Shown here one piece after another: positions 22,329-31,206 of a stretch of DNA of 64,000 nt; positions within the stretch are counted from its first letter, which is position 1; every line of letters starts with the position of its first letter. The notes under the pieces were generated by a model, which was not told the origin of the DNA, did not search any database, and saw only the letters and a list, made by a program, of their open reading frames with translations. The stretch lies in NCBI RefSeq assembly GCF_037997115.1, contig NZ_CP150484.1:7263589-7327588 (forward strand), given 5' to 3'. A program made the translations under genes and the position numbers. Source of the DNA: Amycolatopsis coloradensis. Its GTDB lineage: Bacteria > Actinomycetota > Actinomycetes > Mycobacteriales > Pseudonocardiaceae.

Positions 22329-23138
22329 ATGACGAGCTCCCCACAGCCCGCCGGCTGGTATCCCGACCGGCAGAACCCCCGGCTGTACCGGTGGTGGGAC
22401 GGGCAGGCCTGGACCGCGAACACGCGGCCGTCGCACGACGCCGAGATGATCGAGCTGGACATCGAAGGCGCGCACGACCCGGACAAGATCCGCGCGCAGG
22501 CGGCGAGGGGCACCCAAGGCCGCGGCAGTGGTGTCGCCGGCGGCGGGACGCTGTTCTCCGAACCCGTGCTGGTGGTCAACCAGCGCGCGAAACTCATCGA
22601 GATGGCCAACGAGTTCGGGGTGTTCGACCAGCACGGCAACCGCCTCGGCGGCGTCGTCCAGGTCGGGCAGAGCACGTTGAAGAAGGCCATCCGGCTGCTC
22701 ACGAACTACGACCAGTTCCTGACCCACCGCTTCGAGATCCGCGACGCGAACCACAGCACCGTGCTGAAGGTGACGAGGCCGGCGAAAGTGTTCAAATCCC
22801 GGTTCCTGGTGACGAAGGCCGATGACTCCCCGATCGGCGAGATCGTGCAGGAGAACGTCTTCGGCAAGACCCGGCTGGGTTTCGTGGTCGACGGGCAGAA
22901 GGTCGGCGGGATCTTCGCGGAGAACTGGCGGGCGTGGAACTTCGCGATCAAGGACCACGCGGACGTCGAGATCGCGCGGATCACCAAGACCTGGGGCGGT
23001 TTCGTGAAGGCCGCGTTCACCACCGCCGACAACTACGTCGTCGAGATCCACCGGCCGCTGCGGGATCCGCTGGCGTCGATGGTGGTGGCCTCGGCGCTGA
23101 CCATCGACACCGCGCTGAAGCAGGACGACAAGGGCTGA
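22329..23138 (+). CDS. DUF2510 plus LURP/scramblase-like domain protein
   Basis: A 269-residue two-part protein. Residues 7-33 (AGWYPDRQNPRLYRWWDGQAWTAN) are a DUF2510 motif. From about 78 onward it is a phospholipid-scramblase/LURP1-like beta-barrel (EPVLVVNQRAKLIEMANEFGVFDQHGNRLG, FEIRDANHSTVLKVTRP). DUF2510 is common in actinobacterial membrane or secreted proteins, but no membrane helix is obvious here. The role is unknown. Confidence 0.78.
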   Translation: MTSSPQPAGWYPDRQNPRLYRWWDGQAWTANTRPSHDAEMIELDIEGAHDPDKIRAQAARGTQGRGSGVAGGGTLFSEPVLVVNQRAKLIEMANEFGVFDQHGNRLGGVVQVGQSTLKKAIRLLTNYDQFLTHRFEIRDANHSTVLKVTRPAKVFKSRFLVTKADDSPIGEIVQENVFGKTRLGFVVDGQKVGGIFAENWRAWNFAIKDHADVEIARITKTWGGFVKAAFTTADNYVVEIHRPLRDPLASMVVASALTIDTALKQDDKG

Positions 23139-23162
23139 CGAGGCCCAGTATCGGCGATTTTC

Positions 23163-23309
23163 CGTGACTGGATGGACGACACGCGTGATCCGACGGACGG
23201 CACGCGTGACTGGACGGACGACACGAGCGGCCGAGGATTTCCGCCGCGTGTCGTCCATCCAGTCACGCGTGTCGTCCATCCAGTCACGCGTGTCGTCCAT
23301 CCAGTCACG
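23163..23309. repeat. 21-bp unit array, 3 direct plus 3 inverted (locus 1)
   Basis: Three direct 21-bp units (23163-23183, 23184-23204, 23205-23225; core GGACGAC, ends CGTGA and ACACG) are followed by a 21-nt spacer. Three inverted units follow without gaps (23247-23267, 23268-23288, 23289-23309). The arms make a 63-bp inverted repeat. It lies in the 350-bp gap before the metallo-hydrolase. The rest of that gap holds a small GGTTGGG/CCCAACC hairpin near 23353-23375. A second locus lies at 56005-56180. Confidence 0.9.
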
Positions 23310-23488
23310 CGTGACCGCCACCCGCACGTCGACAGTAGGTACCCGAGACACGGTTGGGCCTGACGACCCCAACCACTCTCGACAAGTGATCGGGGTCTCA
23401 CCCCACTCAAGTGGACACTCGGCTTCCGGCGGCACAAAGTGGAGGGACTGGGGCGGCACGCTGGAGTGCGTCCGGGACGGAGGTCACC

Positions 23489-24526
23489 ATGGAGCCGTTG
23501 CCCGAGAACGGCGAACGGGACTGGGCCGAGCCAGGTGTCTACACGGTTTCGCCCGGGGTCCACCGCATCCCGCTGCCCCTGCCGCACGACGCGTTGCGCG
23601 CGGTCAATGTCTACGTCGTCACCGACGGAACCCGCCTGGTCCTCGTGGATTCCGGCTGGGCGCTGGAGTCGGCGCGCGAACGGCTTTCGCGCGGGCTGAA
23701 GGCGCTCGGCGCCGATCTCGGCGACATCGACGAATTCCTGATCACCCACGTGCATCGCGATCACTACACCCTCGCCGTGGAACTGCGCCGCGAATTCGGC
23801 GGCAGGCTCGGGCTCGGGAAGCGGGAGGAGCCGTCACTGGTCCGCTCCGGCGACCCGGACCGGTTCCCGATGGAGGCGCAGGTCAGCCTGCTCGAACGGT
23901 GCGGCGCGGGGCCGGTCGTCGAGGAACTCGCCAAGGCCTTCGGCGGTGTCCGGCACACCGAAGCGCATCTGTGGGAACAGCCCGACGAATGGCTCGTTCC
24001 CGGCAAACGCCCGGTCGTGCCCGGCCGGGAGTTCGACATCGTGCACACGCCCGGCCACACGGACGGGCACGTCGTGTTCGTCGACGACGCGGCCGGGCTG
24101 GTGTTCTCCGGCGACCATGTGCTGCCTCACATCACGCCGTCCATCGGCTTCCAGCCGGTGCCGGCCGAACTGCCCCTGCACGACTATCTCGACTCCCTGC
24201 GCCTGGTCCGCGAGATGCCGGACCGGCGCATGCTCCCCGCGCACGGGCCGGTCACCGGCAGCGTCCACGCCCGCGTCGACGAACTGCTGGAACACCACCG
24301 GGACCGGCTCGAGGTCATGGGCGCCGAGATCACCGCGGACGTCACGACCGCGTACGAGGTCGCGCTGCGGCTGGGCTGGACGCGCAAGCAGCGCAAGCTT
24401 CCCGACATGGACCCGTTCAACCAGATGCTCGCCGTGCTCGAGACCGGCTCGCATCTGGATCTGCTGGTGGCCCAAGGGAAACTCACCGCGGCCGAGACCG
24501 ACGGGGTGCGACACTACGCCTCATGA
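23489..24526 (+). CDS. MBL-fold metallo-hydrolase
   Basis: A 345-residue metallo-beta-lactamase-fold hydrolase with metal ligands THVHRDHYTL (HxHxDH), HTPGHTDGH and FSGDHVL. A C-terminal winged-helix-like extension (ELLEHHRDRLEVM...KQRKLPDMDPFNQML) resembles LACTB2-type proteins, some of which are nucleases or thioesterases. ATG 23489 has GGAGG at about 7 nt. The GNAT gene overlaps its stop by 4 bp. Confidence 0.85.
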   Translation: MEPLPENGERDWAEPGVYTVSPGVHRIPLPLPHDALRAVNVYVVTDGTRLVLVDSGWALESARERLSRGLKALGADLGDIDEFLITHVHRDHYTLAVELRREFGGRLGLGKREEPSLVRSGDPDRFPMEAQVSLLERCGAGPVVEELAKAFGGVRHTEAHLWEQPDEWLVPGKRPVVPGREFDIVHTPGHTDGHVVFVDDAAGLVFSGDHVLPHITPSIGFQPVPAELPLHDYLDSLRLVREMPDRRMLPAHGPVTGSVHARVDELLEHHRDRLEVMGAEITADVTTAYEVALRLGWTRKQRKLPDMDPFNQMLAVLETGSHLDLLVAQGKLTAAETDGVRHYAS

Positions 24527-24966
24527 TCATCCGTGAAGCGCGCCGGGAAGACGTCGCGGCGATCGTCGGGATGCTCGCCGACGACCAGATCGGCAGCACC
24601 CGTGACTCCGCCGACGACCTCACGCCGTACCTCGTGGCCTTCGAGCAGATCGACGCCGATCCGGCGCACCTGCTGATCGTCGCCGACGACGGCGGGGAGG
24701 CAGTCGGCACACTCCAGCTGTCGATCATTCCCGGCCTGGCGAGGAAAGGCGCGCTGCGCGGGCAGATCGAGGCCGTCCGGGTGCGGACGAGCCATCGCGG
24801 CTCCGGCCTCGGCGACGAGCTGATGCGGTGGGCGATCGACGAATCACGGCGGCGGGGCTGCGCCCTCGTGCAGCTGACGTCGGACGTGAAACGCGAGGAC
24901 GCGCACCGGTTCTACGAGCGCCTCGGTTTCGAGGCCACGCACACCGGCTTCAAGCTGAAGTTCTGA
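24523..24966 (+). CDS. GNAT family N-acetyltransferase
   Basis: A 147-residue acetyltransferase: IEAVRVRTSHRGSGLGDELMRWAIDESRRRGCALVQLT (acetyl-CoA motif) and HRFYERLGFEATHTGFKLKF at the C-terminus. ATG 24523 overlaps the TGA of the metallo-hydrolase (ATGA), so translation is coupled. The substrate is unknown. Confidence 0.85.
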   Translation: MIIREARREDVAAIVGMLADDQIGSTRDSADDLTPYLVAFEQIDADPAHLLIVADDGGEAVGTLQLSIIPGLARKGALRGQIEAVRVRTSHRGSGLGDELMRWAIDESRRRGCALVQLTSDVKREDAHRFYERLGFEATHTGFKLKF

Positions 24967-24972
24967 CCCCAG

Positions 24973-24996
24973 CCGCATTCAGAGGACGAAATGCGG
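24973..24996. repeat. CAGAGGAC-family unit, single copy
   Basis: One unit with palindromic ends CCGCATT (24973-24979) and AATGCGG (24990-24996) around CAGAGGAC. It lies between converging genes that stop at 24966 and 25003. It shows that the basic unit is itself a short hairpin. Confidence 0.7.
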
Positions 24997-25002
24997 GAGG
25001 GG

Positions 25003-26094
25003 TCAGCGGGTCCCCGAGATCTTCGCGCTGCCGAGCACGAGGTCGCCTCCGGCGGCGTCGGTGCGGTACAGCACGACGACCTGCCCCGGCGCGACGCCGC
25101 GCAGCGGCTCACGGAGCTGGATGGTCACCTCGTCGCCGGAGACCTCCGCGACGGCTTCGACGATCCCGCCGTGCGCGCGCACCTGCACGACGCATTCGGT
25201 GGGGCCGTCCAGCGGCCGCTCGCTCGGCCAGATCGGGCGGTCCGCCTCGATCACGTTCACGCCGAGATCCCGCGCGGAACCGACCTTCACGGTGCCCGAG
25301 ACCGGCTCCAGCGACAGCACGTAGCGCGGCCGCCCGTCCGGCGCCGGCGCCTCGATGCCGAGGCCCTTGCGCTGGCCGACGGTGAAGCCGTGCACGCCGG
25401 TGTGCTCACCGAGCACGGCGCCGGTCTCCGCGTCGACGAGCTGGCCCGGACGCTGGCCGAGCCGCTTCTCCAGGAAGCTCTTCGTGTCCCCGTCCGGGAT
25501 GAAGCAGATGTCGTGACTGTCCGGCTTCTTCGCCACCGACAGGCCACGGCTCGCGGCCTCGGCGCGGACGTCGGTCTTCCACGAATCACCCAGCGGGAAC
25601 AGCGAATGCCGCAGCTGCTCCGGGGTGAGCGAAGCCAGCACGTAGGACTGGTCCTTGCCCGTGTCGACGCTGCGCCGCAGCTCCGGCACACCGTCCACAA
25701 GGGACAGACGGGCGTAGTGTCCGGTGGCGACGGCGTCGAAGCCGAGCGCCATCGCCTTGTCCAGCAACGCCTCGAACTTGATCTTCTCGTTGCAGGTGAC
25801 GCACGGGTTCGGCGTCCGGCCCGCGGCGTACTCGCCGACGAAGGTCTCGATGACCTCTTCGGTGAACCGCTCGGCGAAGTCCCAGATGTAGAAGGGGATG
25901 CCGAGGATGTCCGCGGCGCGCCGCGCGTCACCGGAGTCCTCGATCGTGCAGCAGCCACGGGATCCGGTGCGCAGCGTGCCGGGCTTCGCCGACAGCGCCA
26001 GGTGCACCCCGACGACCTCGTGCCCGGCGTCCACGGCGCGCGCGGCGGCCACCGCCGAGTCCACTCCCCCGCTCATCGCGGCCAGTACGCGCAT
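25003..26094 (-). CDS. mnmA: tRNA-specific 2-thiouridylase
   Basis: Adds sulfur to U34 of tRNAs for Lys, Glu and Gln. The PP-loop SGGVDS lies at residues 8-13. The catalytic cysteines are in NPCVTCN and HDICFIP, and the C-terminal beta-barrel (QVRAHGG...[14 protein letters not shown]) is intact. 363 residues. ATG 26094 ([13 protein letters not shown]) matches the family start; a GTG at 26103 overlaps the cysteine desulfurase stop. The upstream cysteine desulfurase should supply the sulfur. Confidence 0.95.
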   Translation of the reverse strand: MRVLAAMSGGVDSAVAAARAVDAGHEVVGVHLALSAKPGTLRTGSRGCCTIEDSGDARRAADILGIPFYIWDFAERFTEEVIETFVGEYAAGRTPNPCVTCNEKIKFEALLDKAMALGFDAVATGHYARLSLVDGVPELRRSVDTGKDQSYVLASLTPEQLRHSLFPLGDSWKTDVRAEAASRGLSVAKKPDSHDICFIPDGDTKSFLEKRLGQRPGQLVDAETGAVLGEHTGVHGFTVGQRKGLGIEAPAPDGRPRYVLSLEPVSGTVKVGSARDLGVNVIEADRPIWPSERPLDGPTECVVQVRAHGGIVEAVAEVSGDEVTIQLREPLRGVAPGQVVVLYRTDAAGGDLVLGSAKISGTR

Positions 26095-26099
26095 CTTCC

Positions 26100-27296
26100 T
26101 CACACCTCTTGCTTCTGCGTCTGCTTGCGCATTCCGGCGAGCCCCGCCTGCCTCGCCCTGTCGACGACGCCCGCGATCTCCCTCGAAACCGCTTCAACGT
26201 CTTCCGGCTCCGAGGTATGCCCGAACGAGAACCGCAGCGACCCGCGCGCGGCCGCGGGTTCGGCACCCATGGCCAGCAGCACGTGGCTCGGCTGCGCGAC
26301 ACCCGCCGTGCACGCCGAACCGGTGGAACATTCGATGCCCTTGGCGTCCAAGAGCATCAACAGGCTGTCACCCGCGCAACCGGGGAAGGTGAAATGGGCG
26401 TGCGTGGGCAGTCGCTCACCCTCGCCACCGTTGAGCACCGCGTCCGGCACCTCGCGCCGGACGGCCTCGATCAGGTCGTCCCGCAGCTCGGCGACGCGTT
26501 TGGCGTACTCCTCGCGGCCTTCGACCGAGGCCTTCACCGCCGTCGCGAACGCGATCACCGCGGGGACGTCGAGCGTGCCCGAACGCACGGCGCGCTCCTG
26601 GCCGCCGCCGTGCAGGACCGGCACGCACGCGGTGTCGCGGCCGAGCAGCAGCGCGCCGACACCGTACGGGCCGCCCAGCTTGTGCGCGGTGAGGGTCAGC
26701 GCCGCGGCGCCGCTCTCGGCGAAGTCGACCGGCACCGCGCCGACGGCCTGGACGGCGTCGGTGTGCAGCGGGATCTCGTGCTCGGCGCAGACGGCGGCGA
26801 GTTCGGCGATCGGGTTGACCGTGCCGACCTCGTTGTTCGCCCACATCACGGTGACCAGCGCGACCGTCTCGGGGCTGTCGCCGATGGCGGTGCGCAGCGA
26901 CTCGGGAGTGACCCGGCCCGCCTGGTCGACCTCGACCCAGACGATCTCGGCGCCCGCGTGCTGCTCCAGCCACTCGACGGACTCGAGGACGGCGTGGTGC
27001 TCGACTGTGCTGCACAGCACCCGGCGGCGCTCGGCGTCCTCGCCGTTGCGGGCCCAGAAGATGCCCTTGACCGCGAGATTGTCGCTCTCCGTGCCACCGG
27101 CGGTGAAGATCACCTCGGACGGCCGGGCACCCAGCGCCTCCGCGATCACCTCTCGGGCTTCTTCGACCCGGCGGCGCGCCCGGCGCCCCGAGGAATGCAG
27201 CGCGGAGGCGTTGCCCACTGTGGACAGCGCCTCGGACATCGCCGCTACGGCTTCGGGCAACATCGGGGTGGTCGCCGCGTGGTCGAGATAGGTCAT
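26100..27296 (-). CDS. Cysteine desulfurase
   Basis: A PLP enzyme, 398 residues, that takes sulfur from cysteine. Visible sites: YLDHAATTP at the start, PLP Lys in [15 protein letters not shown] (about 199), and the sulfur-carrying Cys in [10 protein letters not shown] (about 322). It is like Rv3025c (IscS). No iscU or sufU is adjacent; it stops 6 bp before mnmA, so tRNA thiolation is the likely main duty. Confidence 0.93.
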   Translation of the reverse strand: MTYLDHAATTPMLPEAVAAMSEALSTVGNASALHSSGRRARRRVEEAREVIAEALGARPSEVIFTAGGTESDNLAVKGIFWARNGEDAERRRVLCSTVEHHAVLESVEWLEQHAGAEIVWVEVDQAGRVTPESLRTAIGDSPETVALVTVMWANNEVGTVNPIAELAAVCAEHEIPLHTDAVQAVGAVPVDFAESGAAALTLTAHKLGGPYGVGALLLGRDTACVPVLHGGGQERAVRSGTLDVPAVIAFATAVKASVEGREEYAKRVAELRDDLIEAVRREVPDAVLNGGEGERLPTHAHFTFPGCAGDSLLMLLDAKGIECSTGSACTAGVAQPSHVLLAMGAEPAAARGSLRFSFGHTSEPEDVEAVSREIAGVVDRARQAGLAGMRKQTQKQEV

Positions 27297-27344
27297 CGCT
27301 ACACCAGGGTAGACCGCTCCGGGGCGTGACCAAGCCCACCCTGC

Positions 27345-28724
27345 TCAGCGGGTGGCGGCGCTCATACCCGACGGCCACCGGCCGGTCAGCCGCACCCCCA
27401 GCAGCGCGATGCCGGTCAGCACCACCGAAAGCACCAAGATCGCCGCCGACGGCTCCGTCGCCGACGCCAGTGAAGCGAGCAGAACCCCGCCCAAACCGAT
27501 GGTCAGAGCCGATCCGACCCAGTCCCCGAGCTGCAGCGCCGAGGTGTTGAACCCGCGTTCGGCCTCCGGCGAGTAGCGGAGCAGCAACACCGAAATCGCG
27601 GGCATCGCGATCCCCATCCCGGAGCCGCCGACAGCAGACGCCACGAACGCCATCCAGCTGGGGAAAGACGGCAGCGGGACGAAGACGAAGATCGCCAGAC
27701 CGGCCGCGACCAGCGCGAACCCGGTCCGCAGCGACGCTTCACGCGACCAGTCGAGCATGCGGCCCTGCAGCATCGACCCCGCCGACCAGCCCAGCGCGGT
27801 CACCGTCAGCGGCAGCCCGGCCAGCGCGGGGCTGTAGCCGTGGACCTCCGTCATCGTGAGCGGCAGATAGGCCTCCATCCCGGCGTACGCGCCCGCGATC
27901 AGCGCGCGCGAGGCGATCACTGTCGGCAACCCCGGCCGCGATGTCAGCGTCCCGGCGGGCAGGAGTTTGCGGAGCGCGTAGGCGAGGGCGACCAGGCCGG
28001 CGCCGCCGTAGGCCAGCGCCGCGAAAGAGGGGTGCTGCGCCGCCCAGGTGAGCGCGGCGACGCCGAGGGCCGCGACCACCGCGGGCACGACACCGGCGCG
28101 GACGGCGGATTCGCCGGGTATGTGGGCCGGCAGTTTGCGCGTGACGACGACCAGCAGCGCGAGCCCGATCCCGGTCAGCGGGATCAGCCCGAGGAACACC
28201 CAGCGCCAGCCGACGCTCACGGTCACCACGCCCGCGATCGAAGGCCCGATCACCGCCGGCAGCACCCACGCGGCGGCGTTGGCGGCGTAGATCACCGGGC
28301 GTTCGCGGTCGCTGAAGGTGAGCGCGATCAGCAGCGACACGGAAACCAGCAGGAGGCCGGAACCGAAGCCCTGCAATCCCCTGCCGAGCAGGAGCAGCGG
28401 CATGTCGTGCGCGAGCCCCGCGACCAGGAGCCCGGCGGCGAACAACGCGGTACCGGCGAGCAGCGCGGGCGCCGGGCCCTTGCGGTCGCCGAGGCGTCCG
28501 GAAAGGACGGTCGCGACCACGCTGGCGACCAGGAACGTGGTGAACGGCCAGGCGTAAAGGGCGAGACCGTCGAGGTCGGCCACCATCGTCGGCATCGCGG
28601 TGGCCACGCCCATGCTCTCGAACGCGATGAGCGTGACCATGAGCAGCAGCCCGACGGTGGTCACGCGGTGCTCAGGTGTCCAGAGCACACCCTTCGGTTC
28701 GGCCTCGTCCCCAGTGATCGTCAT
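27345..28724 (-). CDS. MFS transporter, drug-exporter-like
   Basis: A 459-residue integral membrane protein with 12-14 hydrophobic segments. It carries the MFS motif between segments 2 and 3 (LSGRLGDRKGPAP) and a motif-C-like AAWVLPAVIGPSIAG, which is typical of drug/proton antiporters. Substrate is unknown. ATG 28724 (MTITGDEAE) is preferred over the TTG at 28739. It is separated from the LuxR gene by 39 bp. Confidence 0.85.
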   Translation of the reverse strand: MTITGDEAEPKGVLWTPEHRVTTVGLLLMVTLIAFESMGVATAMPTMVADLDGLALYAWPFTTFLVASVVATVLSGRLGDRKGPAPALLAGTALFAAGLLVAGLAHDMPLLLLGRGLQGFGSGLLLVSVSLLIALTFSDRERPVIYAANAAAWVLPAVIGPSIAGVVTVSVGWRWVFLGLIPLTGIGLALLVVVTRKLPAHIPGESAVRAGVVPAVVAALGVAALTWAAQHPSFAALAYGGAGLVALAYALRKLLPAGTLTSRPGLPTVIASRALIAGAYAGMEAYLPLTMTEVHGYSPALAGLPLTVTALGWSAGSMLQGRMLDWSREASLRTGFALVAAGLAIFVFVPLPSFPSWMAFVASAVGGSGMGIAMPAISVLLLRYSPEAERGFNTSALQLGDWVGSALTIGLGGVLLASLASATEPSAAILVLSVVLTGIALLGVRLTGRWPSGMSAATR

Positions 28725-28763
28725 ACGACGAGACTGCAACCTCCAGCTCGGTGGAGGTCAAGC

Positions 28764-30017
28764 TCACGACACCGACTCCAGGCGCAGCTCACGCGCCAGC
28801 ACGGCGGCCTCGCCGCGCGACGTGACTTCCAGCTTTCCCAAGATCTTCCGCACGTGGAACTTCACCGTGTGCTCGGTCAGCGCCAGCTCTTCGGCGATCT
28901 GCCGGTTGCGCTTCCCCCGCGCGATCCCGGCGAGGACTTCGAGTTCACGCGGGTTCAGCCGGTCGAGCGGGCGCAGTTCCGGCGTTTCCTGGACGCCGAG
29001 CGGCAGGACCGCGGTGATCGTGGCGCCCCAGCCGGGGACGGCGTCGACCTCCCAGCGGCCGCCGAGCGGGGTGATCCGCTCGGTGAGGCCGGTGGCGGGC
29101 ACGGCGCGGGCGACGTCGGGGCCGTCGTCGCGCACGGTGACCCGGAGGTGCTGCCCGTCGATCCGCCAGGACGCCCGGACCCGGCTGCTGTCCCGCTCCA
29201 GCGCGGCGAGCACGAGGCCGCGCGAGACCGTGCGCGCGGTGTGCGCGATGTCCTGCGGGAGCGGCCGTTCGTCGTCCGGCCCGGCGAGATCGACGGTCAC
29301 GTCGTTGTGGCGCACCAAAGGAGCCAGCTGCGTGACGAGGGTGCCGAACGCCTCCGACGCGGGCTCCGCCGAGAGCTCCTGATCGCGGTCCGCGATCGAG
29401 CGCAGTTCGACCAGTGCGGCCGCGGCGAGGTCGGTCGCGGTCTGCCGGGCGGCGGCGTCGCCGAGCCGCCGTGATCGCAGCACCGAAAGCAACGACGTCA
29501 ACGTGGTCGCGTGGGTCTGCCCCAGATCGGTGATCGCCCGCGCCCGCGCGGTGGCCGCCGCGATGTTGCTCTCCAGGACGGCGGGCTCGGGGTCGGTGGC
29601 GCGCTGGGCGGCGTTCACGCTGACGATGTCCCACAGCTTGGCCACGAATTCGAGCGCGCTGTCCGCAGGCTCCTCTTCGGTGGGGACGAGCGCGATCATC
29701 GCGCCCTTGCCGATCACCGGCGCCGAGGTCAGCACGACGAGTTTCCGGCGCTTCCCGCCGAGCGTCTCTTCGGCCACCACCGCCCGGCCCGGGACGCCGA
29801 GCGCGGCGAGCCGCTGGAGCTCGGCGCTCGTGACCGCGCCGGTGATCTCCGGATCGCCGTGGACCTTGATCGGCAGGCGGGAGCAGTCACCGGTCTCCAT
29901 GGCGGCGGCGCGGTGCGGCAGCACGGCCGCGGCCGTCTCGGAAAAGCGCGGCAGGAGTTCGGGGCGCGGAGCGGCGAGCATGTACTCGACCTGGCTCAGC
30001 ACGTGCAGCGGGTCCAT
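28764..30017 (-). CDS. LuxR-type regulator with a histidine-kinase-like ATPase domain
   Basis: A 417-residue cytosolic protein with three parts: an N-terminal half with GAF-like character, a degenerate HATPase (TVRDDGPDVAR...LGGRWEVDAVPGWGATITAVLPLG, about 300-345), and a C-terminal LuxR HTH (LNPRELEVLAGIARGKRNRQIAEELALTEHTVKFHVRKILGKL). No receiver domain and no clear phospho-acceptor His. ATG 30017 lies 6 nt after a TACTGT box, with GGAG in between. It is divergent from the oxidoreductase at 30153, its most likely target. Confidence 0.78.
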   Translation of the reverse strand: MDPLHVLSQVEYMLAAPRPELLPRFSETAAAVLPHRAAAMETGDCSRLPIKVHGDPEITGAVTSAELQRLAALGVPGRAVVAEETLGGKRRKLVVLTSAPVIGKGAMIALVPTEEEPADSALEFVAKLWDIVSVNAAQRATDPEPAVLESNIAAATARARAITDLGQTHATTLTSLLSVLRSRRLGDAAARQTATDLAAAALVELRSIADRDQELSAEPASEAFGTLVTQLAPLVRHNDVTVDLAGPDDERPLPQDIAHTARTVSRGLVLAALERDSSRVRASWRIDGQHLRVTVRDDGPDVARAVPATGLTERITPLGGRWEVDAVPGWGATITAVLPLGVQETPELRPLDRLNPRELEVLAGIARGKRNRQIAEELALTEHTVKFHVRKILGKLEVTSRGEAAVLARELRLESVS

Positions 30018-30152
30018 GACTCCACAGTAAGCGTGTCCCGGCGTGGGGACGCTGCTCTCCCGGCTAGTGAACACTGCTCGTCCGGCTGGTTCGGGCGGGG
30101 TACGGGCGCCGGTTGACTGATCGCAGCGAAGAAAATCCGAACAGGAGTGAAC

Positions 30153-31043
30153 ATGCGAGCGATCACCATCACCCAGTACGGCGAACCGGACGTCCTGCGG
30201 CTCGACGAGGCCCCGCTGCCGGAGCCCGGCCCGGGTCAGGTGCGGGTCGCGGTCAAGGCCGCGGGCGTCAACCCGATCGACTGGAAGATCCGGTCCGGCG
30301 CCATGGCGGAGGTCCGCCCGGTCGAATTCCCGCACATCCTCGGCCTGGAGCTGGCGGGCGTCGTGGACGCGGTGGGCGAAGGCGCCGATTTCGCCGTCGG
30401 TGACGAGGTCTTCGGCTGGTCCGACACCGGCACGTACGCGGAGTACGCGCTGGCGAGCAAGGTCATCCGCAAACCCGCCGGGCTTTCTTGGGCCGAGGCC
30501 GCCGCGCTCCCCATCGCCGGGGAGACGGCGTTGCGGGTGCTGGGCGAGCTCGAGGTCAAACCGGGCGAGACGGTGGTGATCCACGGCGCGAGCGGCCAGG
30601 TCGGCCGGATCGCGACGCAGGCCGCAGTCGCGCTGGGCGCCACGGTCGTCGGGCTGGCGGGGGCTTCGTCACTCGACGAGGTGAAGGAACTCGGCGCGGT
30701 GCCGGTTCAGTACGGCGACGGCTGGGTTTCGCGGGTCCGCTCGGTCGCGCCGGACGGCGTGGACTCGGTGTTCGACGCGGCGGGCTTCGGTGTCTTGGGT
30801 GAGTCCGTCGAACTGCTCGGATCACCCGACCGGCTGATCACGATCGCGGACCCGGCGGCGTACGCCCAGGGGTTGAAGTTCTCGGCCGGCGGAGAAGAAA
30901 GCGCGGCGGTGCTTGAGGATCTGGTCGCGCGCGGGTTGAAGCTGAAGCTGGGCTCCAGCTACGCGCTCGCCGATGCCGCGGAGGCGCACCGGGAGAGCGC
31001 GACCGGTCACGCGGGCGGGAAGATCACGCTGGTCTTCGACTGA
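30153..31043 (+). CDS. NADP-dependent quinone-oxidoreductase-like protein (MDR family)
   Basis: A 296-residue zinc-independent MDR enzyme: AAGVNPIDWKIRSG in the catalytic domain, then the nucleotide site IHGASGQVGRIATQAAVALGATVVG. ATG 30153 has AGGAG 5 nt upstream. A paralogue of the gene at 153. It is divergent from the LuxR regulator, with 135 bp between starts. Substrate is unknown. Confidence 0.87.
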   Translation: MRAITITQYGEPDVLRLDEAPLPEPGPGQVRVAVKAAGVNPIDWKIRSGAMAEVRPVEFPHILGLELAGVVDAVGEGADFAVGDEVFGWSDTGTYAEYALASKVIRKPAGLSWAEAAALPIAGETALRVLGELEVKPGETVVIHGASGQVGRIATQAAVALGATVVGLAGASSLDEVKELGAVPVQYGDGWVSRVRSVAPDGVDSVFDAAGFGVLGESVELLGSPDRLITIADPAAYAQGLKFSAGGEESAAVLEDLVARGLKLKLGSSYALADAAEAHRESATGHAGGKITLVFD

Positions 31044-31068
31044 CAGTCGCGCGAGCCCACCGGTTGCT

Positions 31069-31121
31069 GCGATGAAGGGGCCTTTCATAGCAAAATTCGC
31101 GATGAAAGGCCCCTTCATCGC
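31069..31121. repeat. GAAGGGGCC-family palindrome, copy 3
   Basis: Perfect 20-bp arms (31069-31088 and 31102-31121) around a 13-nt loop. It is nearly identical to the copy at 1-47 in arms and loop, and lies between converging genes ending at 31043 and 31207. Confidence 0.85.
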
Positions 31122-31147
31122 ACGCGGGTCGCCACACCGGCCAGGTG

Positions 31148-31198
31148 TCGTGAAAGGGTCGTTCAGGACGAAAAAGGTCCTGAACGGCCCTTTCACGA
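31148..31198. repeat. Variant palindrome adjacent to copy 3
   Basis: 22-bp arms (31148-31169 and 31177-31198; TCGTGAAAGGG.CGTTCAGGAC) with one mismatch and a 7-nt A-rich loop. It is related in its GAAAGGG/CCCTTTC portion but has a different inner half. It stands in tandem with copy 3 in the same convergent gap. Confidence 0.8.
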
Positions 31199-31206
31199 CA
31201 TACGCG

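Noticed and set aside
23163-23309. CRISPR array
   Set aside because: The units abut without spacers, are 21 bp, switch orientation halfway, and there are no cas genes nearby.
23164-24966. A 600-codon plus-strand frame beginning with repeated DDTR/QSRVSSI peptides
   Set aside because: The repeats are the 21-bp DNA units, and most of the frame is a shadow of the metallo-hydrolase. Only its last 147 codons, starting at 24523, are a real acetyltransferase gene.
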